Positions 36,876 through 46,186 of a DNA stretch of 64,000 bases are shown here, in pieces. The stretch lies in the NCBI GenBank assembly GCA_016025055.1, contig CP065590.1, forward strand, positions 62,001-126,000. Direction: 5' to 3'. The stretch comes from Chryseobacterium indologenes. GTDB taxonomy: Bacteria > Bacteroidota > Bacteroidia > Flavobacteriales > Weeksellaceae. How positions within the stretch are numbered: position 1 is the first letter of the stretch; each line of letters opens with the position of its first letter. Below the pieces are notes generated by a model that worked only from the letters and a program-made list of their open reading frames with translations, did no database searches and was not told where the DNA came from. Both the position numbers and the translations under genes were made by a program.

Positions 36876-38267
36876 TTATGATGAAACAGCCATTTTTGTT
36901 TGTTTCACTTTTAAGCTTGTTACGATAAAATAAATTAACATTCCCAGTGCTAAAAGAGCATAGCCAATCAGAATGATAAGATTAAGGCTGCCTACTGCAA
37001 ATTCTGAAGGAAAGACCTGACTCATTAAAGTCATGAATGACAATCCAATTCCAGCGCCAAGGAAGTAACTTGTAGAACTCAAACTTGATGCCAATCCGTA
37101 ATTGGAAGATTCCACATCCTGAATTCCCATTACTGAAAGAGCTGTAAAGCAAAAGGTCATTCCGATCCCGGAGATACATGCCGCGCCCAGAAGCACTACA
37201 GCTAATGGATGTCCGGTGTACAACGATGTCAGCAACAATATTCCGCCCATCAGCATAAAGAGCCAACCTAAAACTCCCATTTGAGAAGAACTCAAGCGCT
37301 TTGATACATGCGGCAAAATGAATTTTGCAGTCAGAGCCGAAATCACACTGAAAGGTACAAGCATCAAACCTGCAGATGCAGCGCTATACCCCATATCTTT
37401 CTGAAGCATTAAAGAAATAAGGAATAAGAAACCTATAAAAAATGCTCCCAGCGTAAAGAAAGCGGCATTAGAAACTACCAGCGATCTGTGTTTAAACAAT
37501 TTTAAATCAAATAAGGGTTCAGAAACAGACTTTAACCGATAGAAGACCATCGTTAAAAGCAATACTGCCGTAAACAGAGAACCTACTACCAGGAATGGAT
37601 GATCTTTAATGTGAAGCAATTCATGAGTTCCATAGGTCAGGCTTAAAAGCCCCAATACTAAGAGCATTCCGGAAATAATATCAGTTTTCTGCGCGTTTTC
37701 ATTTTTCTCATCTGCCGGCAGATAATAGTAAGACAGCACTAATGTTATTAAAAGGATCGGAACATTGATTAAAAATACCCAATGCCAGCTCAGGTATGTA
37801 CTGATGATTCCTCCTACTGAAAGCCCGCTTCCAGATCCGATGGCAGCAAAAGAGCTAAAAATTCCGATCGCCCGGTTTCTTTCCTGCTCTTCCATGAAGG
37901 TATTCGTAACGATAGATAAAGCTGCCGGCATCACAAACGCTGCACCCAATCCCTGCAAAGCACGGAATACAGCTAACATATCAAAACTTTGAGAAAGCCC
38001 AGCTCCCAGTGACGTCAGCATAAAAATAAGAGCACCTGTTAAAAAGATTTTCTTTCTTCCTATCTGATCCGAAAGCTTTCCGCCAATAATCAGAAAGCCA
38101 CCGAAAAATAATACATAAAGGGTCTGCAGCCACTGAACTTTTTCTGCCCCAATATGAAACTGCTCCTGAATAGAAGGAATTGTTAAATTAATAATGGCAA
38201 TATCCAAAGCCTCCACAAACGTTCCTACCGATGCTAAAATTAATATTACATTTTTCCTTGTACTCAT
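36876..38267 (-). CDS. MFS transporter, DHA2 (EmrB/QacA-type)
   Basis: The protein has 463 residues and about 14 transmembrane helices. Motif A is GGKLSDQIGRKKIFLTG (about 61-77), and the DHA2-type motif LQGLGAAFVMPAALSIV (about 103-119) follows. It is a proton-driven efflux pump for drugs or metabolites. The gene is divergent from the Lrp/AsnC regulator at 38411, about 140 bp away, which likely controls it. An amino-acid or drug substrate is possible. Confidence 0.9.
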   Translation of the reverse strand: MSTRKNVILILASVGTFVEALDIAIINLTIPSIQEQFHIGAEKVQWLQTLYVLFFGGFLIIGGKLSDQIGRKKIFLTGALIFMLTSLGAGLSQSFDMLAVFRALQGLGAAFVMPAALSIVTNTFMEEQERNRAIGIFSSFAAIGSGSGLSVGGIISTYLSWHWVFLINVPILLITLVLSYYYLPADEKNENAQKTDIISGMLLVLGLLSLTYGTHELLHIKDHPFLVVGSLFTAVLLLTMVFYRLKSVSEPLFDLKLFKHRSLVVSNAAFFTLGAFFIGFLFLISLMLQKDMGYSAASAGLMLVPFSVISALTAKFILPHVSKRLSSSQMGVLGWLFMLMGGILLLTSLYTGHPLAVVLLGAACISGIGMTFCFTALSVMGIQDVESSNYGLASSLSSTSYFLGAGIGLSFMTLMSQVFPSEFAVGSLNLIILIGYALLALGMLIYFIVTSLKVKQTKMAVSS

Positions 38268-38410
38268 ATATTCAAATTTCCTGCAAAATTAAAATTAACA
38301 GGACGTATATAAAAATTTAATCATAAATTTGGAACAATATTATCGTAATAAAACATTTAAAAGAACAAAAATACTGTTTCGATAAACAGCAACCTTAAAA
38401 AACAGAACAA

Positions 38411-38881
38411 ATGGCAGCAGAACATTATACTCTGGATGAAAAAGACTTTTCTATCCTCAGACTTCTTCAAAAAGATGCTAAAATGAGTGTCCGAGATATT
38501 TCCGCAAGAATCAATCTGAGCCCCACTCCTACGCATGAACGTGTCAAGCGAATGGAAAAATCCGGTGTGATCAAAGAATACACAGCAGTAGTGGACCGTA
38601 AAAAAGTAAATAAAGGAATGATGGTCATCTGTATGATTGCTTTGAATGTTCACAATAAAAAAACTGCAGGAAAATTCATTGAAGAAGTGAGTAGACTCAA
38701 AGAGGTGGTAGAGTTTTATAACATCAGCGGGGATTTTGATTTTATGCTAAAAATTCTCGCTCCCAATATGGATGAATTTCATGAATTTTTCATCGGCAAA
38801 CTTTCAGAAATTGAAGGGATCGGTCAGACAAAAAGTATTTTTGTGATGAGCAGTATTAAAGAAAGTGCCCAGATCCTTTAA
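38411..38881 (+). CDS. Lrp/AsnC-family transcriptional regulator
   Basis: The protein has 156 residues. The N-terminal HTH is ILRLLQKDAKMSVRDISARINLSPTPTHERVKRMEKSGVIKEY (about 16-58). A C-terminal RAM/AsnC effector domain (about 75-150) contains EVVEFYNISGDFDFMLKI. It senses an amino acid or similar small molecule. It is divergent from the DHA2 efflux gene, its probable target. A terminator follows at 38919. Confidence 0.9.
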   Translation: MAAEHYTLDEKDFSILRLLQKDAKMSVRDISARINLSPTPTHERVKRMEKSGVIKEYTAVVDRKKVNKGMMVICMIALNVHNKKTAGKFIEEVSRLKEVVEFYNISGDFDFMLKILAPNMDEFHEFFIGKLSEIEGIGQTKSIFVMSSIKESAQIL

Positions 38882-38918
38882 AAATGAGAAGTGAAGATTA
38901 AGAACAGTAGATATCAGT

Positions 38919-38944
38919 TCAAGGTCTTCGAACCTTGTTTTTTT
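38919..38944 (+). terminator. rho-independent terminator of the Lrp gene
   Basis: CAAGGT (38920-38925) pairs with ACCTTG (38932-38937) with a CTTCGA loop and is followed by a T run, 38 bp after the stop codon. Confidence 0.75.
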
Positions 38945-39288
38945 AAACTTCAAAACACAATTCCGTTGGAGCATTATATACCACGCTCCTATGAAGGCTC
39001 TTGGAGTATTGTGCTTTTTTTACTAATTTAGGAGTATATATTTGTCAACCTATATCAGATGACAGATTTTATTAAATAACAAAGGAGATGATGACCTATA
39101 AATTTATTAATGCAGGCAGCTGTTACCAGCTGTCAATACTTTATTGCAGGCCCCCTTACATAAAAATCAAAAATTTATGCATCCATGTAGTTCATGAAAA
39201 ACTACACCAACAGATCTCTGAAAACTAATTGATTTAGAGAAGGGAATCAAATTGAAATGATGTACATGATTATAAAATCAAAAAATCA
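38945..39288. other. intergenic region, no feature recognised
   Basis: The 344 bp upstream of the TPR regulator hold AT-rich sequence and one weak inverted repeat (GCAGCTGTTACCAGCTGTC). I see no gene. Confidence 0.4.
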
Positions 39289-40716
39289 ATGAATTGCATA
39301 AATGATACTTTCTTAAAAAATTGCAAAATACTAGTACTTCTTTTTATTGCAATTTCTTTGTGCAGTTGCAACAAAAAGGTTGACATCAATGAAATCAATA
39401 CCGCCTTATCAAAGAAAAATGAAAAATTGAGGCTGGAGGGTAAAGATACTGAGCTTATAGCCCTGAATAATAAAATAATCAAACAGTCAAAAGAAAGCGG
39501 ATACCAGAAAGGGATAGCCTGGGGATATATTAACCTTGCCAATATGTATGGCACTATGGGGAGATATAAGGTCAGCCATAATTATCTGAAATCCGCCATG
39601 GCTATTATCAAGAATCTCGACGACGATTTTCTGTATGCCAAATTATATCATGAGTACGGACAGCTCAATTATGTAACCGGATTAGCTCGTACTGCTCTAA
39701 GCTATAATGCTAAAGCAATTTATTATGAAAAAAAATTGCATAATAAAGGTTGGCTGCTGGGAAATATGTATATGCAAAGAGCGGAATTTATCGATCAAAC
39801 CAACAAAGATTCTGTGCTGATCTATTTTCATAAAGGATTTGATGCAGATCCTTCAGCAATCAACTCTTCCCTTCTCGGTAATTATCATTTGTGGCAATCC
39901 AAAAATATGGATTCTGCAGCTCTCTATACCAACAATGCCCTTAAGCTTCTTAAAAAATCAGAGTATGGTACGGTAAGGCAAGGAATCGTCTATTCTTTTT
40001 ATGCCACGTTACTTTTTGAAAAGAAAGACTATGAAATGGCGCTTGGATTTTATAAGAAGGCTGCAGACATTTTAGTAAAAACCAAAAGGGTCAATAAACT
40101 GCCTGGACTTTATCAACAGATTGCTTTAACCTATGGGAAACTCAACAATAAAGAACGAGAGTCCGAATATTTTGCCAAAGCCGAGCAATTACGTAAAACC
40201 CTGGAACAATCGGGCACCGAAGCTATAGATCTTTCACTGACGGAAGCCATTGAACAAAAAGACAATGAGGATCTCAGTATTATTTTTATTGGTATAGGAG
40301 CAATTATCCTGATCATAAGTATATCTGTTTTTCTATATATTAAAAATAAAAAACATAAAAAAGTAAATATTTCCCTACATCAAGAGAATAGTCTCGAATC
40401 ACTCACAAAGGAAAAGATTTCGAAAGAAAATTTCACTGAATTGCTGGACCTTGCCAAAAGCAATGATGCCAAATTCATCAAAAGATTTGAAGAAGTAAAT
40501 CCCGGATTATTCTTAAGTCTTTTAAAAATCAATTCACAACTTACCAAATCAGAATTATCGTTATGCGCTATGATCTGGCTGGGTTTTTCATCAAAAGATA
40601 TTGCTGACTACACCTTCATCCAGCATCGATCGGTACAGACTAAAAAGGGAAGACTTCGCAAAAAGCTCCATATTTCATCAGAAACAGATCTTTACAGCTT
40701 CTTTACCTCTTTATAA
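39289..40716 (+). CDS. membrane TPR protein with C-terminal helix-turn-helix
   Basis: The protein has 475 residues. A lipoprotein-like or signal-anchor N-terminus (about 12-30, ending LCSC) precedes several tetratricopeptide repeats (about 70-300, e.g. GIAWGYINLANMYGTMGRY and YEMALGFYKKAADIL). A transmembrane helix follows (about 333-353, IIFIGIGAIILIISISVFLYI). The cytoplasmic end has a LuxR-like HTH region (ELSLCAMIWLGFSSKDIADY ... VQTKKGRLRKKLHI). This architecture is common in Bacteroidota membrane-bound regulators, which sense a periplasmic cue through the TPRs. The target is unknown, but the secreted-protein genes downstream are candidates by proximity only. Confidence 0.8.
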   Translation: MNCINDTFLKNCKILVLLFIAISLCSCNKKVDINEINTALSKKNEKLRLEGKDTELIALNNKIIKQSKESGYQKGIAWGYINLANMYGTMGRYKVSHNYLKSAMAIIKNLDDDFLYAKLYHEYGQLNYVTGLARTALSYNAKAIYYEKKLHNKGWLLGNMYMQRAEFIDQTNKDSVLIYFHKGFDADPSAINSSLLGNYHLWQSKNMDSAALYTNNALKLLKKSEYGTVRQGIVYSFYATLLFEKKDYEMALGFYKKAADILVKTKRVNKLPGLYQQIALTYGKLNNKERESEYFAKAEQLRKTLEQSGTEAIDLSLTEAIEQKDNEDLSIIFIGIGAIILIISISVFLYIKNKKHKKVNISLHQENSLESLTKEKISKENFTELLDLAKSNDAKFIKRFEEVNPGLFLSLLKINSQLTKSELSLCAMIWLGFSSKDIADYTFIQHRSVQTKKGRLRKKLHISSETDLYSFFTSL

Positions 40717-41596
40717 CAACTTATTTAAACTCAACTTTCATACATCCTGCCCGACAGCACAATTTTTCAATATAGTAAGAAACCGGCAATGAGTAAAAGC
40801 TCGAAGTCTCGAAAAAGGCCTATTTTCACTCTCACACTATTGATGCAGGAATACATAGAAATACTCTTAAAATTTAGTTTCAATTAAGATTTACTCTTAT
40901 TTTTTCTCATTATTCTATTCAACGCGAGAACCAATCTACAAAATAAACTCCTAATAATAAATCAATTAGCAGATGTGATGTATGTGTAGAGTAGCTATGT
41001 CGTACGTAGTTTTTTGGAAAATTTTAGAATTATTGAATATGTTTGCCATGTAAAATATAAACCTATAAAAATAGTCATGAAGACAAACAGAAACTAAACC
41101 TAATTTCAATACATATAATCTCTCTCCTCTCAATTAACACTTTATAATCTAGTAAAAAGTAAGAACACAAATGATAAACACAAATGATGAAGCCAGAGAG
41201 GGGGAGATTTTTAAAACATGAACAAATAATATCATTAAAAACACAAACAAAAAAGAGAAGCCTAATTAACACAATGAGCTAAGATGATCAATATCTCTAA
41301 AACTTATTATGGCAAAGCTTAACAGATTAGTTTTATTTTCGTCATAAGAAGCTATAGAATATTAAAACACATGTTATTTGTTTACCATCGGGAGATTACA
41401 TTTTTTCCACTCTCTGTAATCTCTCGTTTTTCTCACACAGCAGAAAACAAGCGGCTTCACTCCCTGTCTCAAGCCAAAAACTTCTACCTGTCCAGAAATA
41501 CCTCAGTCTGATATAAGACTAAAAAATCAGCCATATATTTTCTATATAGCTGTTTGTAAAATATGTTGATTTCGCCTACCGTAAATGTAACAAAAA
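40717..41596. other. long AT-rich intergenic region, no gene seen
   Basis: The 880 bp between the TPR regulator and the secreted-protein operon contain only short shadow frames. There is no convincing terminator hairpin or promoter box. It may hold a small RNA, but nothing in the sequence shows one. Confidence 0.5.
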
Positions 41597-42112
41597 TTAT
41601 TTCCAGTAGTTCCAGACTGAGCCATCAAAGATCGCCAGAGTTTTACTTGTAGTATCATAGCATATCATCCCCGGATAAGGACTTTTCACATTAATATGAG
41701 GTGTTGCTATCTTAGGAAGAATCATTGCTTTATTTTGAGACTCTAAGACCAACACACCATCTGCAGTACTTGAAGAATCCCCCATAACAACTCCCTTCCC
41801 TACTTCAGCAGTATTATTCGCTACAACGGCACTTGAGCTACCCGCATCTGACAAAGGCTTCCATGCATCATTTTCATACACCTTGACAATATTATCTGTA
41901 ACATCAAAAACAAATGTTCCATTCACAAGTGATCCGGAAGGAAGTCCGGAAGTTGCAGGAAGAATGATCCCTTTTGTATTGCCTGTTACATTATCAAAAT
42001 CCAATACAGTACTGTTTCCATCTACAGTTTGCTTACCTATCGCTACCTGCGCAAAGAAGGAGTTGAAGGCCATAAAGGCAACTGCAATACTTATATTTTT
42101 TATATTTTTCAT
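41597..42112 (-). CDS. secreted hypothetical protein (structural-type, C-terminal Trp-rich end)
   Basis: The protein has 171 residues with a signal peptide (about 1-21, ending FFAQ). The body has two modules of the kind seen in flavobacterial secreted/adhesin-associated proteins: DFDNVTGNTKGIILPATSG with TFVFDVTDNIVKVYENDAWKPL, and a second MILPKIATPHINVKSPYPGMICYDTTSKTLAIFDGSVWNYWK. The repeated 'G(M/T) x x Y/F D ... W' ending suggests a repeated beta-rich fold. The function is unknown. It lies 18 bp after the restored upstream gene, so they form one operon. Confidence 0.75.
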   Translation of the reverse strand: MKNIKNISIAVAFMAFNSFFAQVAIGKQTVDGNSTVLDFDNVTGNTKGIILPATSGLPSGSLVNGTFVFDVTDNIVKVYENDAWKPLSDAGSSSAVVANNTAEVGKGVVMGDSSSTADGVLVLESQNKAMILPKIATPHINVKSPYPGMICYDTTSKTLAIFDGSVWNYWK

Positions 42113-42130
42113 AATTGTATTTCCATTAGA

Positions 42131-43184
42131 TTAATCATTACAGCTTCTTTGAATACAATTCCATTCTGTACCGTTATAAAGCTTTACACACTTGTCCTGA
42201 ATATCATAAAGAAGCATTCCTTCTTTCGGATCAGCAATAAGCGTCTCCCGGTTGCGGTGTCTGATTCACATGCTGAACTCTCGTAATTACAAATCCTTTA
42301 TCTTTTGCTTCCATAGCAACAAAACCGTTTGGAATATTTTCCGGCCATGCATTAGTTTTTTGCTGTACCGTGATTCCGAATTTGGTAAATCCGTCCGGTG
42401 TTCCTGAGGTAGGTAGTTTTGTACAATATCCATCAAGATCATCAATAATTACAGGTGCATTACCACAACTTGTTTTATCATCAGATAATCCCTGAGGCCA
42501 TAGAGAAGGGCATGTCGTGTGGGTTGCATTAGGACCACAAAAACTCGATCCTCCGGCACCTAGACTTGTAACTGAACCCATCGCAATGGCGACAATCTGG
42601 CTGTCGTTACTGATGACAGATGTGGGTCCTCCCCCACTTACATCTGCTTTTGCTATACAGTAAGCCTTGCCGTTTGCAGGGCCAACATAGTTAACAGAAG
42701 GGTAAGTTGTCGATTGCTGACTAAAGGTTCCGCATATTTCTACTACACTTCCTGCATCCATTTCCATTACAGAGGTTGTTCCGGGAAATGCTCCCATAAA
42801 AGAAGGATCTCCTTGTGAAACAGATCCCGTAAGGGAAAGGTAAGATTTTTTTCCAAGTTTGACCTTCGAATTCACCTGGGATCCAAATGTTCCGATAATA
42901 ATGGAACCGGTAGACCTTACACTCGCTCCGTCTTTAATATCCAACAATCCGTTCACCTGAATATCAACGGACTGCAACTGACCCGACTGGATAATAAGAG
43001 TTGCTCCGTTAGGAATACTGATACTTGTTCCTACTGTAAGATTTCCGTTAAGACAATAGGTATTGCCTACCAAAATCGGCTGTCCCGTATAAGCAATACA
43101 CTGTGCATTTACAGCGCTGTAGAGGGCAGTCATTAATAAAAAAATGAATTTCTTATTAATATTAAAAAAATTTAAACTATTCAT
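42131..43184 (-). pseudogene. secreted hypothetical protein, frame broken near its C-terminus
   Basis: The open frame of 317 residues has a signal peptide (about 1-28) and a beta-solenoid-like region (NLTVGTSISIPNGATLIIQSG, LLDIKDGASVRSTGSI) and ends at 42231 in QTPQPGDAYC. Removing one base from the CCC run at 42247-42249 continues the frame for about 38 residues (LIADPKEGMLLYDIQDKCVKLYNG and EWNCI) to a stop at 42131. That tail is the same GMLxYD...LYNG...W module found in the next gene. The protein is probably a surface or extracellular structural protein. It is the first gene of the pair. Confidence 0.7.
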
Positions 43185-43791
43185 ATGCGTTTATAATAAA
43201 TTAACAAATTTTTCATATTCTAATGTCAAAAAAATAACTTTTCAACATCACTGCCTGCCTTATAACAATTAACATACCAAACAAGCGTTTAATAAAAAAT
43301 TAACAGGATAAATTTGTGTCAAAATTTATCTTTATTTAGTAACAACATCCAATAGCATTCATTTCAGATCAACACAAAACTAATAAACAATTCATTAGAA
43401 CGAAACCAACGATTTATTTACAGTAATATGTTCTATTAAATATAAACTATTATTTTCATAAATATTATGTTATCATTAAAAAAAACAAATTTCTTTTTAA
43501 TATTTTTATAATAACAAGGTAAATTCCCTATTGTATTAAATTCATATCAAAAATTACCTGTAAACTCCTTACTACAATTTGATTCTACATTCATTCTTTC
43601 TTTTTCATTACTTATTTGTTCAGAACCTTCTTTTGTTTTAGTAATAATTCCCGTTTCATTTTTCCACTATGGAACACTTAAATAATTAAGTCCATATACT
43701 CTTGTTTCTCTGCTATCTAGAGTGCTTACCGGTTTGCTTAAAAGTAAAAAGCTGGATTTTAGTATTGACAAGAATAGATCATGTATATGAT
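43185..43791. other. AT-rich intergenic region
   Basis: About 600 bp of very AT-rich DNA between the divergent secreted-protein operon and mnmE. I see no gene, and no repeats beyond simple runs. Confidence 0.5.
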
Positions 43792-43829
43792 TTGTATTTA
43801 TAAAAATTAGTATTTAAATTGTAAATTTG
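43792..43829 (+). promoter_or_regulatory. predicted mnmE promoter, nearly leaderless
   Basis: TAAATTTG at 43822-43829 fits the -7 box, and TTTG at 43792-43795 could be the -33 element, though the spacing of 26 bp is long. The ATG follows only 4 bp after the box, so the transcript would begin at or inside the first codons. Confidence 0.4.
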
Positions 43830-43833
43830 CCGC

Positions 43834-45219
43834 ATGAATAACGATACCATATGTGCTCTGGCTACAGCCAATGGAATAGGAGCTTTAGGCATTATCAGAG
43901 TTTCAGGAAATGAGGCTTTACCCATAGTTCAGAAAAGTTTTCCCGCTAAAAAGCTTGAAAAACAAAAATCTCACACCATTCATTACGGATTTTTTATGGA
44001 TGGTGAGGAAGCTATTGATGAAGTAATGCTTTCAATATTTTTGGCACCGAAAAGTTTCACAACAGAAAATTCTGTAGAAATAGCTTTTCACGGATCACCA
44101 CATATCGGAAAACGTATTCTTGAAACTCTTATTAAAAACGGGGCGAGAATGGCTAAAGCCGGAGAGTTTACGCTTCGTGCTTTTATCAATGGAAGAATTG
44201 ACCTTTCGCAGGCCGAAGCGATTGCAGATGTAATCGCCTCTGAAAATGAAGCTTCGAGAAAAGTGGCCATCAACCAATTAAAGGGTGGAATTACCAACGA
44301 AATATCATTATTAAGAACGGACCTTCTAAATTTTGTTTCTCTTATTGAATTAGAGCTTGATTTCGCTGAAGAAGATGTGGAATTTGCAGACAGAACGGCA
44401 TTAAGCGGTTTATTAGATAAGATTGATGTGAAATTAGTATCCCTTATTGAGAGTTTCCAATACGGAAATGCAATCAAAAACGGTACTGCTGTTGCGATCA
44501 TCGGGAAACCTAATGCAGGTAAGTCTACCTTGCTTAATGCCTTATTGAAAGAAGAAAGAGCTATTGTAAGTAATATTGCCGGAACCACAAGAGATACTAT
44601 TGAAGAGGTTCTTCACATTAAAGGTCATGCTTTCCGTTTGATTGATACGGCCGGCTTGCGTGAAACCGTGGATGAAATTGAAGCTATTGGAGTAAAAAAG
44701 GCAAAAGAAAAGGTTGAAAATGCCAATATTTTAGTGTATCTGGCAGATGCGGCTACTGAAGATTTCTCTGAGGATATAGACATGATCCAGTCTTTATTAA
44801 GAGAAGATCTGAAATTAATCATTTGTGCTACAAAGATAGACGAAGTTAGTCCTGCAAAATATGAAACAGTAGAAGATATTTTCAGAAATGCGATTTCTCA
44901 CGAGTTTGATTTCATCAAAATCTCTGCTGTGGAAAATCAAAACATGCAGGATCTTAAAAATGAGCTATCTTCTTATGTTGAGCAATTAAAATCAGAGGAA
45001 AACAATGTGGTTATTACCAACCAACGTCACTTCGAAGCTTTACAAAAGTCTTTAGATGCTGTAAACAAGGTAAAAGAAGCTATATCTTTCCAGATTTCTA
45101 CAGAATTGCTGGCGTATGAGTTGAGAAATGCTCTGGAACATCTTGGAGAAATTTCTGGTGAAGTAACAAATGATGAAGTGTTGGGGAATATATTTTCTAA
45201 GTTTTGCATTGGCAAATAA
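43834..45219 (+). CDS. mnmE: tRNA modification GTPase MnmE
   Basis: The protein has 461 residues. The N-terminal folate-binding domain (about 1-118) starts NDTICALATANGIGALGIIRVSG. The G domain (about 215-375) has G1 GKPNAGKSTL, G3 DTAG and the G4-like ATKID. The C-terminus ends FSKFCIGK with the catalytic cysteine motif. With MnmG it builds the 5-carboxymethylaminomethyl group on U34 of certain tRNAs. The gene is complete. A mobile element begins right after it, and the 3' end of mnmE is an established integration site for SGI1 of Salmonella, so this may be the attachment region. Confidence 0.96.
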   Translation: MNNDTICALATANGIGALGIIRVSGNEALPIVQKSFPAKKLEKQKSHTIHYGFFMDGEEAIDEVMLSIFLAPKSFTTENSVEIAFHGSPHIGKRILETLIKNGARMAKAGEFTLRAFINGRIDLSQAEAIADVIASENEASRKVAINQLKGGITNEISLLRTDLLNFVSLIELELDFAEEDVEFADRTALSGLLDKIDVKLVSLIESFQYGNAIKNGTAVAIIGKPNAGKSTLLNALLKEERAIVSNIAGTTRDTIEEVLHIKGHAFRLIDTAGLRETVDEIEAIGVKKAKEKVENANILVYLADAATEDFSEDIDMIQSLLREDLKLIICATKIDEVSPAKYETVEDIFRNAISHEFDFIKISAVENQNMQDLKNELSSYVEQLKSEENNVVITNQRHFEALQKSLDAVNKVKEAISFQISTELLAYELRNALEHLGEISGEVTNDEVLGNIFSKFCIGK

Positions 45220-45230
45220 GTACGACAAAT

Positions 45231-45330
45231 AAAACAAACTAAAACAAACCAAACGATTGATTATTAGCTATTTACAAAAATATTGATTTTGTATGAGTTT
45301 TTCAAAGTTTGGTTAGTTTTGTTCAGTTTT
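45231..45330. repeat. imperfect inverted repeat next to the integration end
   Basis: The left arm at 45231-45254 and the right arm at 45307-45330 are reverse complements at 19 of 24 positions. They are AT-rich with spaced AAAC motifs. Situated 12 bp after mnmE and 850 bp before the integrase gene, they resemble arm- or core-type integrase sites. Confidence 0.55.
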
Positions 45331-45394
45331 GTCCCCCAGTTGTCCCTCAAACCAATAATATTTTATTTTTTTTAACTCGGGAGAGTTAGTGTCA

Positions 45395-45450
45395 CTTAAG
45401 GTAATTTATTGTACCTAATTGTACTTAAATGTACCATAATGTACCTTAAG
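45395..45450. promoter_or_regulatory. four GTAC direct repeats phased at exactly 10 bp, inside an inverted repeat
   Basis: GTACCTAATT, GTACTTAAAT, GTACCATAAT and GTACCTTAAG start at 45411, 45421, 45431 and 45441. The block is flanked by CTTAAGGTA (45395-45403) and its reverse complement TACCTTAAG (45442-45450). One helical turn per repeat suggests cooperative binding by a small DNA-binding protein, such as the HTH protein encoded 31 bp downstream. Confidence 0.6.
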
Positions 45451-45480
45451 CCAAATTATCTCTTCCACAAATAAAATATT

Positions 45481-46086
45481 ATGAAAATCAAGAAGATTTG
45501 CGAACATTGTGGACTTGAATTTATTGCCCAAACAACAGTAACCAGATACTGTTGCAAAACCTGTAATTCCAGAGCTTACAAGATTAATGTTAGGGAACTT
45601 AGAGAAAAATTGACTGAAGCAACTCAGGAAGTTTCCAAACCTCAATCAAAACCTAAAGAAGATCCTAACTCTTATTTTGCCCTCAAAACCCTTGATTACT
45701 TAACAGTCAAGGAAGCTTCTATTTTATTGAAATGTGATAAGAGAACAGTCTATCGAATGGTTAAAAATGGCAGTATTCCTGCAGCTAATTTATCCATCAG
45801 AAAGATTCGTCTATTAAAGAAAGATATTGATGCATTATTTGAAGTCAAGCCAAAAGTAATCCAAAATCCAACAGAAGATTTGGAAAAGATTGAATGGACA
45901 CCTTTAAAGGATTGCTTCACAATGGGTCAAATTCAAAAAGAGTATAATATCTCTCCGACTTCCTTAAAAAATCTTATAGAAAGACATAATATCCCAAAAT
46001 TTCAGAAGGGCAAATTTGTATATGTACCAAGAGTTAAAATTGAGCATATTTTAAAGAGGATTGAGTTGGGTATTTATTCAGGATAA
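45481..46086 (+). CDS. zinc-finger/double helix-turn-helix protein (excisionase-like)
   Basis: The protein has 201 residues. An N-terminal zinc-binding-like cluster (CEHCGLEF ... RYCCKTCNSRAY, residues 8-32) is followed by a linker and an HTH_17/MerR-type domain (YLTVKEASILLKCDKRTVYRMVKNGSIPAANL, about 79-112). A second winged-helix-like HTH follows (FTMGQIQKEYNISPTSLKNLIERHNIPKF, about 144-172). It is likely a DNA-binding recombination-directionality factor or regulator of the mobile element. The iterons directly upstream make autoregulation plausible. No family name is certain. Confidence 0.75.
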   Translation: MKIKKICEHCGLEFIAQTTVTRYCCKTCNSRAYKINVRELREKLTEATQEVSKPQSKPKEDPNSYFALKTLDYLTVKEASILLKCDKRTVYRMVKNGSIPAANLSIRKIRLLKKDIDALFEVKPKVIQNPTEDLEKIEWTPLKDCFTMGQIQKEYNISPTSLKNLIERHNIPKFQKGKFVYVPRVKIEHILKRIELGIYSG

Positions 46087-46186
46087 CACCAATTTATTTG
46101 GCATTCTGACGCCAAATTTCCCCTAAGAGAGCCATAAAATCTGGCTTACACTATCAATTTTTAATATTACTCAAAAATCCAAAATT

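Noticed and set aside
40717..41596. Small genes in the 880-bp gap (for example 41075-41272 minus)
   Set aside because: Low-complexity AT-rich shadow frames without conserved motifs or start context.
43821..43830. GTAAATTTGC, matching the CTnDOT attachment core GTANNTTTGC
   Set aside because: It coincides with the mnmE -7 box and lies before mnmE, while the element begins after mnmE. The match is expected from the promoter consensus.
45395..45450. CRISPR-like spacing of GTAC repeats
   Set aside because: Units are 10 bp without spacers and number only four; there are no cas genes.
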